From: Schistocerca nitens
Taxonomy: Eukaryota > Arthropoda > Insecta > Orthoptera > Acrididae
Length of the DNA: 64,000 nt
NCBI RefSeq assembly: GCF_023898315.1
Contig: NC_064622.1
Coordinates: 165,746,178-165,810,177, forward strand
Direction: 5' to 3'
Positions within the stretch are counted from its first letter, which is position 1. Each line of letters begins with the position of its first letter. The translations under genes and the position numbers were made by a program. A model generated the notes under the pieces. The model was not told the origin of the DNA, ran no database searches, and saw only the letters and a list, made by a program, of their open reading frames with translations. This document shows, in pieces, positions 45,011-56,261 of this stretch.

Positions 45011-46880
45011 GAAAGTGCGATTTACAACTGCTTACAAACGTCAATTAACTCATCCTGTGTTTGACAGTGTTTACAGTGGGGCTGCACTGTGGCTAGGGCA
45101 CTCTTTTACAGGGTAGTAAACAGATAACTTTACATCAAGTCTCCTGATTATCTTTTAATCTGTTGAGTTCAAAATATTACTAATTCCCTTTAAGAACTGA
45201 AACAGTTAGTACACAAGACGAGATTTCTATTAAGGTAACAGAATAACCTGTGGAAAAAATTACTGGTTTCCCAACTTTCTGAAGTTATTGTTGGTAACAA
45301 ATTCGAAAATAGCTTTAACTTGCGATACATGTACAGTCGTGGACAAAACGAGCGAGACCCCTCGCCTTTTCGTTATGCTGATCCGCACGGCTTTAAAGTC
45401 TGCTACACAGCATAACAGGCAAGGCGACGAAGTGCTACCAACATACTATGCACAGGCGTGAAATTGACAAACTATCTGAACTTTTTTAGGCTGTTCTCAA
45501 TAATTTGTAATACTATATTAATGCTGATTAGTGTGTTAAATACAACACGTAAATATAAGACAGAACTGAAAGAAGAAACGCTAATTGGTATGAACTGTAC
45601 CAATAAAAATGAATTTCAACTTATCGAGATATCATAGTTGTTTTAGTAAGACAAAGAACCCCGGATCGTTACGAATTAGCAAAATATTATCCGCTTTCGG
45701 CCGCGAAACGGTCTGTGTCAACGTTCAGACCAGTCATACTGGATTACCGATGCTGACCTACAATGAAAGTGTGCAAATTTAACAATGCATGAAGATTCAT
45801 AACGAAATTCAGTTAAAAATCATTCAGTGCCACACGTAAGTCAGTTCCATTATTGACAGAAGCGGAAAAAGTAGGCAGCAACATGTATGAAATTCTACAA
45901 GAGTGTCATATTGACATGCACAGAGCGACAGTACAGAATAAAGGTAGCGATAAAACGTATTGGGGGCGCGAGAATTTCTTAAAATTGCTTTACTGATATT
46001 CTACCTGCCTCCATCGAGATTAGAACCGAAAACAAACCAGACCTTCCTTTCACTAGCAGACAACCCAGGCAGCCCTCTATTATTACCCCAGACATGAATA
46101 AGCCGGCAATTTCGCAATGAAAATGGCAAAATGATCTGCAGTTTCTCTTGCATAGAGCTTTCTGGACTCAAAAACATGAATTTTCTTCCTTTATGTAACC
46201 GCTTATGTGCAACCATTCGGGATGTTTATCGAAATAGCAAAATACTGTTATTAGAGAGTAAATTTAGTAGGATATTTCTGCACCACCCCAGGAAATAAAC
46301 GGCTACACAGCTGCCAAACGTATTCTACACTGTTTCGAATTCTCCACTAGACTCGCCACAGCCGGAAAACGTTCATTAGCCTAAGTGTTTCTTAAGCTAG
46401 CTAGCAATGGGAATGTTCGCACTTCTAAAACGCGGTAGCATTAATACTGGGATGTGAATTACCACGTGTATAGGCAAATGGATTCTATTTGCATTCCTGT
46501 AAACGTTATTTGGATCGAAAGCGTAGCTACGATTAATATGCTGATGTATCGACTACAACTAGCACATTTCGAATAAAGAGTAGGGGGTGTTATTTATGCG
46601 GCCCTCATCTTCAGTAGCTGTCGTAGCCGTTTTCGTTGTTAGGATTTCGTCATCTAAACCGGTAAAAACGGAACCCTACAAGTCTCACTTTCTTGACCGT
46701 CTATCGGTCTACCCAACCTTTAAAACCCGTTTACCGCCAGAACGGGTAGACATAATAAGCGGAAATGTATCGCACTTCTTGCGGTAACCGGTCCCTTGGT
46801 GGTGTAAAAAAGTGAGCTTCTATGTCAACGCAATCTAAAGATACGGCCGTTTATGAAAAGAAAATTTACGTGAAAGGTCA
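45011..46880. other. no gene; possible Tc1-type end at 45333
   Basis: At 45333 the text TACAGTCGTGGACAAAACG looks like a Tc1-type terminus, but no partner end was found. The rest has no supportable feature. A 66-codon frame at 46587-46787 shows no domain. Confidence 0.3.
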
Positions 46881-47063
46881 AAAAATGGCTCCAAGAACTA
46901 TGCGACCAAACTGCTTACGTCATCAGCCCCTAGACCTAGAACTACTTAAACCAACCTAACTTAAGACACATCCATGCCCGGGGAAGGATTCGAACTGACG
47001 GCGCAAGCAGCCGTGCGATCCCCGATATGACGCCGTTGAAAGCACGGCTAACCCGCTCCGGAA
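46881..47063 (-). mobile_element. diverged SINE-I relative spanning the arm boundary
   Basis: Minus-strand head CCGGAGCGGGTTAGCCGTGC, B-box region CAGTTCGAATCCTTCCC, and a body ending AGTTCTTGGAGCCATTTT. The inverted duplication starts inside it at 46999, so the other arm (62873-62940) carries only its first 65 bp or so. Confidence 0.7.
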
Positions 47064-47493
47064 AGCTGTTAATATCATCTGATGTTGCTAACAAGTTATT
47101 TACTTCTGGTGAATGATTTTCTGCGCAGTTCATTTAAGATAGAATAACTCAAATATATTTGATGTTACGGAAGAGGAAGGACGCCTAATTCATTTCCCTC
47201 TCTTTACTTATGATGTTACATTCGCAATCTGAGCATACCTATTATCCATAACCGCACTTTAGCGCCACACAGATACGTGAATGAAACACACTGGCGTGCA
47301 GTTATAGACATAAAAACTGACCGCCGGCCGCCTGCCACAGAGACTAAGTCCGAGTCTATTCACTTAACGTAGCCAATAAAACTGACCGGCCATCTGCACA
47401 ATCTGGCAACACTGTAAGATGCGGAAGCGTTACGAGGAAGTGTTGTCTACTTCCGAGATGTTCTCGGATTGTGTGAGCCCGTGGTCTAGTGCT

Positions 47494-47665
47494 AGCCGGC
47501 ACGGTAGCTCAGCGTGTTCGGTCAGAGAGCCGGTTGGCCTCTGTAATAAAAAAACTGAGTGGAAGGATCAACCACCGAACTTGAACAGGATGTCCTGCGA
47601 CGTCCGCAACGACCAAACACAACGATCAATAATGAACAATAAGAAAAAAAAAGAAAAGAAAAAAT
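47494..47665 (+). mobile_element. SINE-III copy (left arm)
   Basis: GCCGGCACGGTAGCTCAGCG head (A box), then CTCTGTAATAAAAAAACTGAG and CGACGTCCGCAACGACC, ending in an A-rich tail. It is shared with the other arm (60850-61021), so it predates the duplication. The A-rich tail mirrors into the T-rich run of the other arm and makes long artificial open frames there. Confidence 0.75.
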
Positions 47666-47819
47666 GGTATTCGTCATGCATTCTAAGCTTATGGTCGCCT
47701 GTTCGTGTCCAACTATTTTTTTTTTTTTTACCACATTTCGGTCTAAAGTTATGATTCTGATTGAGCATCGAAGATAATTCGCTTAACATTCTACCCACCA
47801 GCAACGACAAGTATTCCAG

Positions 47820-47970
47820 AAACAATTCCGCAGGACAGCTCATGGCTGCGCCGCGATCATAACAGCTTACGCTGGAGCGTTTCCTCGCGCTGCAGCAGCT
47901 ACCGACCACCGGCCAGACGCCACTCGCCGCCTGAAATCCGGCGCCGCCCATGTGAACGCGCGCGGCGTTG
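47820..47970. other. GC/CpG-rich patch conserved in both arms
   Basis: A 150-bp stretch with many CpG dinucleotides in otherwise AT-rich DNA (for example GGCGCCGCCC and GAACGCGCGCGGCG). The mirror patch is at about 60545-60695. A 159-codon frame crosses it on the minus strand (48047-47568) but runs into the SINE-III tail and looks accidental. It could be an old promoter or exon remnant, or a TE piece. Confidence 0.35.
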
Positions 47971-48114
47971 TCAGTGTATGTATCAACTGTCATTATCGAA
48001 TTTGAAGTTCTAGTTATCATCTTGCAGTTAAGCACTGGATTTTGCATACTTGAAAATCATGAACTACAGTTAAGCATTGTAAAATTGAGTCGCAAGTGGA
48101 AAAAGGTGTAACAT

Positions 48115-48440
48115 CTCAACACAACGTTTACTTTTGGTATAACAGAGGGGTGAATGCAGAGGAGGCAGCTAGAAAGATTTGAACTGTGTTTGCAGCGAGT
48201 GCTTTTGGTAAAAATACGCCAGAAAAAGATATTCGTGTTTCAACAAAGATCGTTCCGGCATGAATGATTTTCCACATTAAGGAAGTCTCGACAATTGATA
48301 TATGTGATAGATTACCATTTAACCATCACGCGACATTTGCATTCAACAGGCAAAGTTCAGAAGTCTGGTGTAGGAGTACTGCATGCTCTAATTCGAAACA
48401 ACAAAGATCAACGGAGTGACTATTATTGAACGTCATCAGG
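48115..48440 (+). pseudogene. mariner-A remnant (left arm)
   Basis: Decayed N-terminal transposase text (YNRGVNAEEAARKI-like, across stops), then CGACATTTGCATTCAACAGG near 48338, which matches the CGACATTTGCGTGCAATGCG of mariner-A copy 1. Mirrored at 60080-60405. It is much older than copies 1-3. Confidence 0.6.
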
Positions 48441-49499
48441 TCACTCATCAAGCATTCCTTTCGGTCGGAGTGTAAGAAAATCGAGCAACAAAACTACATC
48501 ACCTGTGCTACTGCACAATGACGCACTCTGTTGATTTGAGAAACAAAACAATCCAGGAGATTGATAGAAAAGTCGTCTCTCAGGCACTTGTATTGATAGG
48601 GAAGTCCTCTCTCAAGCACTTGTCCCTCTCGTCATATATTTGTAAAATTTTACCTTTCCCGCTCTTGATCGATCAACCGTCAAGGCAATTCATTTCTAGA
48701 CGAAAATACTCTTAAAACTACTCTGGTTTAATGACATCGTTAGAACCAGTAGGTTTCTACAGGCGTAGAATTTGTAAACAACTTTAGCATTGTCAGATCG
48801 TTTTAGATATCGTGAAAGAAAATTCTGCTGCTGATTAATTTCTCTTTGATAATTACCGTTGCGTTTAGTAAACTAATGGAAAATGCAATTAAAATATTCA
48901 CTGTACTAATACAAATTAAATTCAGCTTACTACAGAAACATCACGACGGCAGTCTATCGTAATAAAGCATTAAGTGTCTGTGAGACGATTGAACCTATTT
49001 TAACACTAATTAGTAGGATATTACCAACTTTTGACTTCGAAAAGATCTGTATTTATTTCATTTCCTGTACCATTCGTAAGTATTATGAAAATGTGACATT
49101 TCATAGATAAAATTATGTATTCCCAACAACAAAAAATATGTCGGCAAAAAACAAAAGTGGCATTATGAATTTGGCAGTACCGTAAGGTTTTCGCTCTGAC
49201 ACTAAGAGTTACTGAAAGTAGCAAGGCGAATTTTGCTCGAGCGTTGTCTTACGATTCCCTTATTGAGTTTTTATCAGCCTGCTTGTAGCTGTGCTACAAA
49301 AGAATTAAAAATCTGGCTTTCAGCGAGTCGCGAAAGGCGAACGAATGTAGCTTGCACCTGTTACCTAAGCATGTTACCTGGGAACTGGTTTTTTCCTAAA
49401 GTGGGAAGACGTCCTTTTGTGGTTAAATTGTTGGCAAATGTCAGTCAGACGTGTGCCGTTGGTCTAAGCGTTTCGGTGTGTTGAATTTGTGCCAAAGAT
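48441..49499. other. arm sequence without recognised feature
   Basis: AT-rich. A 65-codon frame at 48518-48715 is identical in the other arm (59998-59801) but has no domain. Nothing else is identifiable. Confidence 0.35.
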
Positions 49500-50700
49500 T
49501 TTTCTACAGGTTTTTTGTCCCAAATAGAGAGTTGAAGTCTCCCACTAGTATTTTCACGTCATCCTGGTGAATTTTGCTCATAGTATTTTCGAGTGTGTTC
49601 CAGAATTTTTCGACATTTTCGGAGTTTTTCTTATTTTCGTTGTTGGTGGGGACACGTGCATTGATGAGCGTATATTTTTTATATTTTTTACTGTGGCTCT
49701 GAATGAGCATAGTCATAAGTCGCTTGTTGATGGGCCGGCCCCGGTGGCCGAGTGGTTCTAAGCGCTTCAGTTCGGAACCGCGCGACTGCTACGGTCGATG
49801 GTTCCAATCCAGCCTCGGGCATGGATGTGTGTGATGTCCTTAGGTTGGCCGAGTGGTTCTAGGCGCTTCAGTTCGGAACCGCGCGACTGCTACGGTCGAT
49901 GGTTCGAATCCAGCCTCGGGCATGGATGTGTGTGATGTCCTTAGGTTAAGTTAGGTTTAAGTAGTTCTAAGTTCTAGGGGACTGATGACCTCCGGTGTTA
50001 AGTCCCATAGTGCTCAGAGTCATTTGAACCTTTTCATTGTTGATGGGTGTGATTTCTTTGACAGAGTTGATGATAGATCTGTGTTCGAGAAATGCAATGC
50101 CGAAGATTGGTACGCCTTTCGCTACCTTTTGTTGTATTTTGCTTTTGAAGACGCAATGGTTTCCCTAATGCAAGGTTTCATTGTCAGTTAGTCGTGGTTC
50201 TTGAAGAGCAAGGATGAGAGTTTTTTGTCGGTGGATTTCTTTTGTGAGATTATTTAGTTTTCGTGTTTGGATCAATGTATCGATGTTTAATTTTTAAATG
50301 CATGTTTCTTCCTTGTAGGGAAATTTACCAGAGGTCTTCGATATTCTCTGCCGTGCTAACCTCGACTCCACAGAATCCGAAAATCCAACTGCCGCCTGTC
50401 GACAGCCGGGTTGTGTACCACCTGGGGTAAAGTTGACTTTGCTTGCATAGTTCATGTTTGCTTGTGTTTCATTGGTTTGGCTTGGGTGATACCAGGACCG
50501 GACAGGACCAGAGGGTGTTGAAGCCTTTGAAAGCAAATATTTTCAGCCAAGCTCATTGAGCTAAGAGATGATGACCAGAGTAGCGGTGATTTTCACTCAG
50601 ACGTGTCTGGATTTTGGGTTCAACGGATTTGGTAGCCGTTCAGGATTGTGTTAGTATTTGGTTCACCCCTAGTATTTGATTTCCTCGGTACCACCCATAT
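49500..50700 (-). pseudogene. LINE endonuclease remnant, split by a SINE
   Basis: The minus strand reads LNIDTLIQTRKLNNLTKEIH, RQKTLILALQEPRLTDNE, and FLEHRSIINSVKEITPINNE. After the SINE-I it continues YTLINARVPTNNENKKN and VKILVGDFNSLFG. These are the Asn, Glu and Asp-x-Asn blocks of an apurinic-like LINE endonuclease. A 5' leader reaches to about 50700. A shorter part (about 58640-59080) is kept in the other arm. Stops are present and no reverse transcriptase follows. Confidence 0.7.
49734..50036 (+). mobile_element. SINE-I with duplicated tRNA-like head
   Basis: One SINE-I body preceded by two tRNA-like heads in tandem, period 101 bp (GGCCGAGTGG at 49746 and 49847). The single 10-bp target duplication TTGTTGATGG (49724-49733, 50037-50046) encloses the whole dimer. 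Either it inserted as a dimeric-head SINE, or the head was duplicated afterwards; the two heads differ at only two or three bases. Confidence 0.85.
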
Positions 50701-50739
50701 GGGGGAGGGTTTCCCTATCCGCCACACGCGATTATTATT

Positions 50740-50870
50740 ATTATTATTATTATCGTCATTATGTCATCAGCAAATCCGATATGGTGTATCTTCCCACCAC
50801 TGAAATAGATGTGTATTGTTCGATTCAGTATTTCCATCACATAAATGTGGGTTATAATTACGTTACATTG
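50740..50870 (-). pseudogene. LINE reverse transcriptase palm fragment
   Basis: Minus-strand text NRTIHIYFSGGKIHHIGFAD, then DIMT, contains the FADD catalytic box in its usual RTE-like context. It runs straight into an (ATA)n/(ATT)n repeat at 50732-50754. Only about 100 bp are left. Confidence 0.55.
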
Positions 50871-51179
50871 CTGCTAGAAGACATATTTTTCACTTTTTCT
50901 TAGACAGTTGCTACCTGTTACTCCATATAGGAATTTATGTGCGCAGCATTGTTGCAATACAGACGTTCAAATTATCCGATTTCTGTAATTTCGTTTCGAT
51001 ACCAGATAGTTCTAATCGGATTCAGCTAGGCAGTCTTAATGTGGATATCTGACTACGACTCTCATCATGTGATAGACTGGGCAAATCACATTCTCAATCG
51101 GACTGTTGAATATAGATCACTTATCTAAGACAGGGCCTTAAACACTGTGAAAAATAATAATCCAATGTGCTTATTACAA

Positions 51180-51490
51180 ATACGTTATTTAAATATAAAT
51201 ACATGGACTAACGAGATAATAGTTTATTTACAGGAGCAGAGCCCCACCCATCATAGCAGAGCAGTGCGAGATTGGTTTCAGGCCCAAGAGAGGATAAAGC
51301 TGTTGCCGTTTGTTCCACGATCACCAAACATCAACCACATAGAGAATATGTGGGCAGAGGTAACAAGGCCATTGCCACGTGGATCTACAAAAGCAAGCGA
51401 CCTTTGGTCAAATATAGAAAACATATGTTGGGAAGTAAACCATCACGCTACACTGTCGACGACTTAATGAAATCAATTCCCTAAGCCTTC
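51180..51490 (+). pseudogene. Tc1-like transposase C-terminal remnant
   Basis: The frame LYLQEQSPTHHSRAVRDWFQ, then LLPFVPRSPNINHIENMWAE and VTRPLPRG, corresponds to the second-Asp to Glu region of Tc1-like transposases. The aspartate block (normally DNSP) reads EQSP, so the residue is lost, while the glutamate (IENMW) is kept. It is not related to the two full Tc1-like elements of this window. Confidence 0.65.
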
Positions 51491-51540
51491 GAGAAATCTT
51501 ACGTAATGATCGTGGGTGGGTTGGTTACTAAAAGTATAAA

Positions 51541-51916
51541 AAAATGTTCAAATGTGTGTGAAGTCTTATGGGACTCAACTGCTAAGGTCATCAGTACCTA
51601 AGCTTACACACTACTTAACCTAAATTATCCTAAGGACAAACACACACACTCATGCCCGAGGGAGGACTCGAACCTCCGCCGGGATCAGCCACGCAGCCCA
51701 TGACTGCAGCGCCCTAGACCGCTTTTTTTTTTTTTCAATGTAATTTTGTTCGCTTTTGTTCGTTGTGTCTGCTCGGGGCGGACGTCGTAAGTCTTCCGTT
51801 TTAAGTTCGTTGATGATCAATTAACTCAGTTTTTTTTATTACAGAGGGCACGTAACCCTCTGACCGAACACGCTGAGCTACCGTGCCGGCAACCGCTCGG
51901 CTAATCCCGCTTGGCT
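51541..51916 (-). mobile_element. SINE-Ib copy, itself split by SINE-III
   Basis: Minus-strand SINE-Ib: body from 51541 (ATGTTCAAATGTGTGTG), B box GGTTCGAGTCCTCC, head interrupted at 51723 and resumed at 51890 (CCGCTCGGCTAATCCCGC). The other arm has the same SINE-Ib uninterrupted (58473-58620). Confidence 0.85.
51724..51889 (-). mobile_element. SINE-III copy nested in SINE-Ib
   Basis: Minus-strand GCCGGCACGGTAGCTCAGCG head, B-like region and T-rich (A tail) end at 51724. ACCGCT repeats on both sides (target duplication of 6-7 bp). The empty site is kept in the other arm, so it inserted after the arms were duplicated. Confidence 0.85.
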
Positions 51917-52148
51917 ACTTAAAGTATACTCATCCACAAAACCCATGTGGACAATTATCTGATAATCGGTCAAGATTTGCTTTGTCGCAGCTCTTTAGCA
52001 TACAAGTCCATTTACTTTCAGGCTCCTCCTTACAATTCTTGCAATGCAAGGTAATTGAAAAATCCCATCCACTCGACGCCAACTGAGGAACTGACTGGTG
52101 CATGTGTTGTTCAACACACAGTAGTTGTCAGCCTCACTAGAATCAATG

Positions 52149-52150
<2 letters not shown>

Positions 52151-52223
<73 letters not shown>
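52151..52223. repeat. (TG)n microsatellite, left arm
   Basis: About 36 units; the allele in the other arm (58192-58238) has about 23 units. Confidence 0.95.
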
Positions 52224-52227
<4 letters not shown>

Positions 52228-52647
52228 GTCTTCACGCACAATCTGAAATAATACTATTAACATTAGAGAGACAACCAACAATAAATAATTCATCAAATAT
52301 GACTAAAGTATTTTAATGCGATGGGAAGTTACTAACTGAATTTTCACCCAACCCACGTCCTGCATATTACGTTAAGTAGGATGTATTAACTCCATAGTAT
52401 CGTTAGCAGAGACAGTGCGCTCTTGTTGTCGAGGCTCGCGACAAGCGCAGCGATCAGCAGTGCCCAATGCCGCCGCGATTTGTTTATGTTGGCTGAGCGT
52501 GGACACTGCAGCAGACGCTTCGCCATAAACAGAAAGAAATCACCTTGGCCCTGACCGCAGTGAGCGGATATCACTGCCTGCGTGTTCTTATAGTAACCAA
52601 CGTGAGACTCTACTCACAGGTGCCATGGAGCAATTGCAACAGGTATC

Positions 52648-52881
52648 ATGTCATTAGTCATCAGAATATTAACCAGTGATGAAATGTCCACTCTATTTGA
52701 ATCCCAAGAAAATAGGAACATTCTCACAAAGGAATGTGAGGTGATATCAAAATTTATCCAACATACAAAAATTAACTGCAGGGCTTTCATGTATGCAGTA
52801 GTAGCACACAAGGAAATATTATGTCTTGGAAGCGTATATTTCATTTCCTCTTCTCATATTAACGCCCTTGTTTTAGTATGA
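52648..52881 (+). other. 77-codon open frame of unknown nature (left arm)
   Basis: The frame begins at ATG 52648 (MSLVIRILTSDEMSTLFESQ). Its product is identical in the other arm (57768-57535, minus strand). No domain, signal peptide or membrane segment is evident. Just upstream, at 52400-52580, is a GC-richer patch, also shared by both arms. Identity may only reflect the youth of the duplication. I do not claim a gene. Confidence 0.25.
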
Positions 52882-52972
52882 AGTGGGAAAATAAACACGA
52901 AAAACTTAAGTTCCTGAGAAGCATATAAGTCATTTCCTCTTCTCATATCATAACTTTTGTTTTAGTATGAGG

Positions 52973-53699
52973 TGTATATCCAGTAAGTACTGGGTTTAGA
53001 CCCCATTTTACCCTACAGCAGCTTCTAGTGCTAATAAGATTGTCTTTCGCAGTGGAACACATTATTTATGTGAGGTGTTCATAATATTTTTCCATCCAGG
53101 GCTACCTCTAGATTCATTACAACCCAGCTAGATGTATGTTCAATAAAAATTGGACATATGTTATATGTCATTGTTTCTGCAATTTGTCTATACTACCATC
53201 TTCTACAATAATTACTATTTCTCCTGAAACATCCTGTATAATTATTTGGATTTCGACGGTTCATCTAAAGTTTTCAGTGCTAGACGCACGACATCGTCCG
53301 AACCCTGACGCACGACATCGTCCGAACCCTCGCGGGAATACAGTGTGGCCGCGAGCGAGTGGAATAATGGCCGGTGAGGAGTGGGGGGGGGGGGGGGGGG
53401 AGGGGGGGTACCGCGCATGTGGTATACGGCAAAGATGGGAATTCGCGTCTGATGAGGAGCGTGTGTAGATATGTGCTGCAGAGAGGTTGGTTGCTGTGTC
53501 CCGACAGTGCCCACCGTCGGAGCTTCGAGTCCTCCCTCCGGCATTGTCCATATTTTAAGTTAGATTAAGTAGTGTGTAAGCTTACTTCGTCCCATACGTT
53601 CTCACCACAAATTTACAAAATTTTAAATCCAAAATACTGCATCTCGGTTCCTACAATAGTGCAATAAGTGCGCACTGGTTAGATGTAACTGAAGTGAGT
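52973..53699. other. start of spacer between the arms
   Basis: It holds a G18 run (53383-53400) followed by AGGGGGGG, a 24-bp tandem pair ending in CATCGTCCGAACCCT (53283-53330), and a partial SINE-Ib (about 53500-53595: GCTTCGAGTCCTCC, then TTAAGTAGTGTGTAAGCTTA). No gene. Confidence 0.5.
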
Positions 53700-54640
53700 C
53701 TCCATCTCGGATTGTGGTTAAGGGCGAACCCCAAGCGCATGGCCACGAACAACTGGGAGCGGAAACTTAATGTCATCGGAACCGTGTTGAAGGACCATGA
53801 CATGCGATCGTTAGACTGACTGCAGAAAGTTCAGTTTATAAATACATACATACTTGGCAAAATTTATCATGTCACAGCAGTCTTACCGATACTGCAGGTC
53901 ACTGCACATAAAATATTAGCTGTAGCCTCTTGGTATGTGTGGAAACAAAATATCTTCAAAGTACCCTTCCACACGGCGACTTTGCAGAGGCAAAACAGAG
54001 GACTTGGAATTAAAGACGTGCCTTTAAACTAATACATGCCACTAAGATAAGCATCACGAAACTTCTGTTCCTCTCGTTAGATCCTGGAGATAGGAACGCT
54101 CCTGTTAATGTAGCACGCCAGCCTAGATTACGTCCGAAAGTACTATGGCGATTGGAGCTGTATAAGACTTCCACCAGCACAAACCAACACTAGAACCGTC
54201 TATGATTATATTACCAGAGATCGTCTACACAAACCAATTCCGGTGAATTAACCTACAAAAAACTGGAGGAACGTCTGGAAAAATATCAACAATAAAATTA
54301 TACCAACTAGAGTCAGTGCCATATGGTGCGACGTTGTAAACGAAACCATACCCACAGCGGAACGATTATGAAAAATCAAATTGAGACCATCTTCATACTG
54401 CGACAAATGTGGGCTTGTAGAAACTGTATCGCACACCTTCTTATGTGAAAATAGAATCAGAATTTGGAACTGGACTAGGAAGAAATTAGCACTATCCACA
54501 GAACCTCAGAAAGTCATATACCGATAACTGAAGCTTTAAACCTGACTGGAAATGTTACCCATCCGCAAAGAATAACAGTTATTCGTGGCTTCTGGGACAG
54601 TTTTTGTTTTAGGTCGTAATAAACAAAACTTAGAACTTAG
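53700..54640 (+). pseudogene. LINE ORF2 C-terminal remnant
   Basis: Broken plus-strand frames: VQFINTYILGKIYHVTAVLP, TLQRQNRGLGIKDVPLN, then WRNVWKNINNKIIPTRVSAI, KLRPSSYCDKCGLVETVSHT and FLCENRIRIWNWTRKKLA. The C-x2-C ... H-x3-C knuckle followed by W is the C-terminal signature of several non-LTR retrotransposons. The reverse transcriptase itself is not here. Confidence 0.6.
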
Positions 54641-55261
54641 AAGAGTGCATGTTTTATATTGCAGAAGAACATTTTAAGCTGAAGAAGAATAACAAATATA
54701 AGGAATGGTTTAAAATTTTTTTATCTATTGCTTTATGTGGGCTACAAAGAGGTGGACAGTTTTATTGATTAGAAGCAGAATACTATTGTTTCACTTTTTT
54801 CTTATTCCTGGAATAGTCTTTTACGTCGGTTCTTAAATCAGAACTGTTCTAATTTGGCAAACCCCCTCCGGCTCCGAAACTTCTTTCATTTGTTGAAAAA
54901 TATATGGCTTCCTTACAGACTTCATATGCATCCAGTGCATAATAACTTAAATTGTGAATATATTTCTGAATGAATGTTTGTTATTTATTTTTCCGTCACC
55001 CTGTTCACTGTTATAAGTTATGTTCCACAACGAACGCACGCCATTGGAGGCGACAATCTGTAATTTATTTTACCTTAATTACTACTTCAATTTTGTTCAA
55101 CAAATTAAAGGAATATATGGGTGCAAACATGGAATACATGTGAATAATGCAGCTGCTCAGTGACAGGTATGGGGGAGGCATTGTGGCCAGGCCTCTGATT
55201 TTCGACCCCTGCCCTCTTTGCCTCCGCCTACCTGGTGCTGAAAGACTTCTCAAACTTTAAA
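54641..55261. other. AT-rich DNA, no gene seen
   Basis: It probably includes the eroded 3' part of the LINE remnant. No feature can be supported. Confidence 0.35.
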
Positions 55262-55345
55262 AAAATAATAATAGTGCAGTGGTCAGCACGTCTGTCTAGT
55301 AAGCAGCAGGTCTAGGTTCGAAGCTCAGTCAGTCACAAATTTTCA
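55262..55345 (+). mobile_element. partial SINE-II (head)
   Basis: TAGTGCAGTGGTCAGCACGT, then AGGTTCGAAGCTCAG and CACAAATTTTCATCTG match the SINE-II head and the start of its body. The remainder is missing. Confidence 0.55.
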
Positions 55346-55596
55346 TCTGCTGTCGTTGCTGTATTTCAACGCGCTGTGACAGTGTGGACGTCGGTCATTC
55401 GATATTTAAGATGCAATTGTTTTTTGAGGCAATAGAGGTGATTTGCGAAAATTAGTCTTGCCATCAAAATAACGGGACTCCAACGGAATCCAATCCTTAG
55501 TCATACCTTCGTACCCGAGCTAACCCATGCCATATACATGTGAATTAGATTCTAGTTCATATTTAGTCAAATAACGAATGGTCAGTATACAAGTAT

Positions 55597-55800
55597 GCCG
55601 GCCAGTGTGGCCGAGCGGTTCTAGGCGCTACAGTCTGGAACCGCGCGAGAGCTACGGTCTCAGGTTCGACTCCAGTCTCGGACATGGATGTGTCTGATGC
55701 CCTTAGGTTAGTTAGGTTTAAGTAGTTCTAAGTTCTAGCGGACTGACCACCTCAGACGTTAAGTCCCATAGCGCTCAGAACCATTTGAACCATTTTTGAA
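55597..55800 (+). mobile_element. SINE-I copy
   Basis: A complete plus-strand SINE-I (GCCGGCCAGTGTGGCC to CCATTTGAACCATTTTT), B box GGTTCGACTCC with two changes. CAAGTAT occurs just upstream and shortly downstream, a possible target duplication. Confidence 0.85.
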
Positions 55801-56261
55801 GTATTCAAGTATTTACAAACAGAAGAAGCAGGATTGCAGCGAACTGATCACTTAACCAAGTGCAACATAGAGTACCTGTGTAATGAGTCATTCCAGCTGC
55901 ATAGCTGAGGGTAATATTTTTTAAGCAATTCATTGCAGAATTAAAGTAATACCCGCACGATGATCTCTGTAGTCATACTGTATCATTAGCAGCCCGCGAA
56001 TGTAGTACTATGTTCGTTAAATCGAATTACTCAAGCTGAGGCCAAATAAAGACAAGCGACGACGCCACAACACTATCTTTACTTAAGTAGGTAGTCAGCG
56101 CTAATTTATGTGCGCCACCATTAACGTTGCTGTAAGCAGTTTGACAGCGTAACACCACCAAAACTACTGACAACCTAAACCATTATCATCACGCAGTTGT
56201 AACTCGCAGTGATTACAAGTTTCTCCTGTTTGTCAAGAATAGCGAAAGCTACTCTGAAGTT
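55801..56261. other. no gene seen
   Basis: Spacer sequence without supportable features. Confidence 0.35.

Larger units (their letters stand above)
46999..52972 (+). repeat. left arm of a large inverted duplication
   Basis: The reverse complement of this 5.97-kb arm matches 57444-62940. Landmarks appear in mirror order in both arms: SINE-III, the GC-rich patch, mariner-A remnant, LINE endonuclease fragment, SINE-Ib, (GT)n, and the 77-codon frame. In several stretches translated products are identical. A non-coding stretch of about 230 bp (49021-49240) shows roughly 2-3% differences by eye. This arm has an extra 1.88 kb (49714-51595) that is deleted from the other arm. Confidence 0.93.

Noticed and set aside
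47568..48047. 159-codon open frame, nearly identical in both arms
   Set aside because: It reads through the A/T-rich tail and body of a SINE-III and a GC-rich patch with no domain. The frame is open because of low-complexity sequence.
50700..50760. CRISPR-like or satellite array
   Set aside because: Only short microsatellites, (ATT)n, (GT)n and (AAAT)n, were seen; there is no repeat-spacer structure anywhere in the window.
52055..52316. Open frames across the TG/AC repeat
   Set aside because: They consist largely of alternating Cys-Val or Thr-His from a dinucleotide repeat and have no gene evidence.
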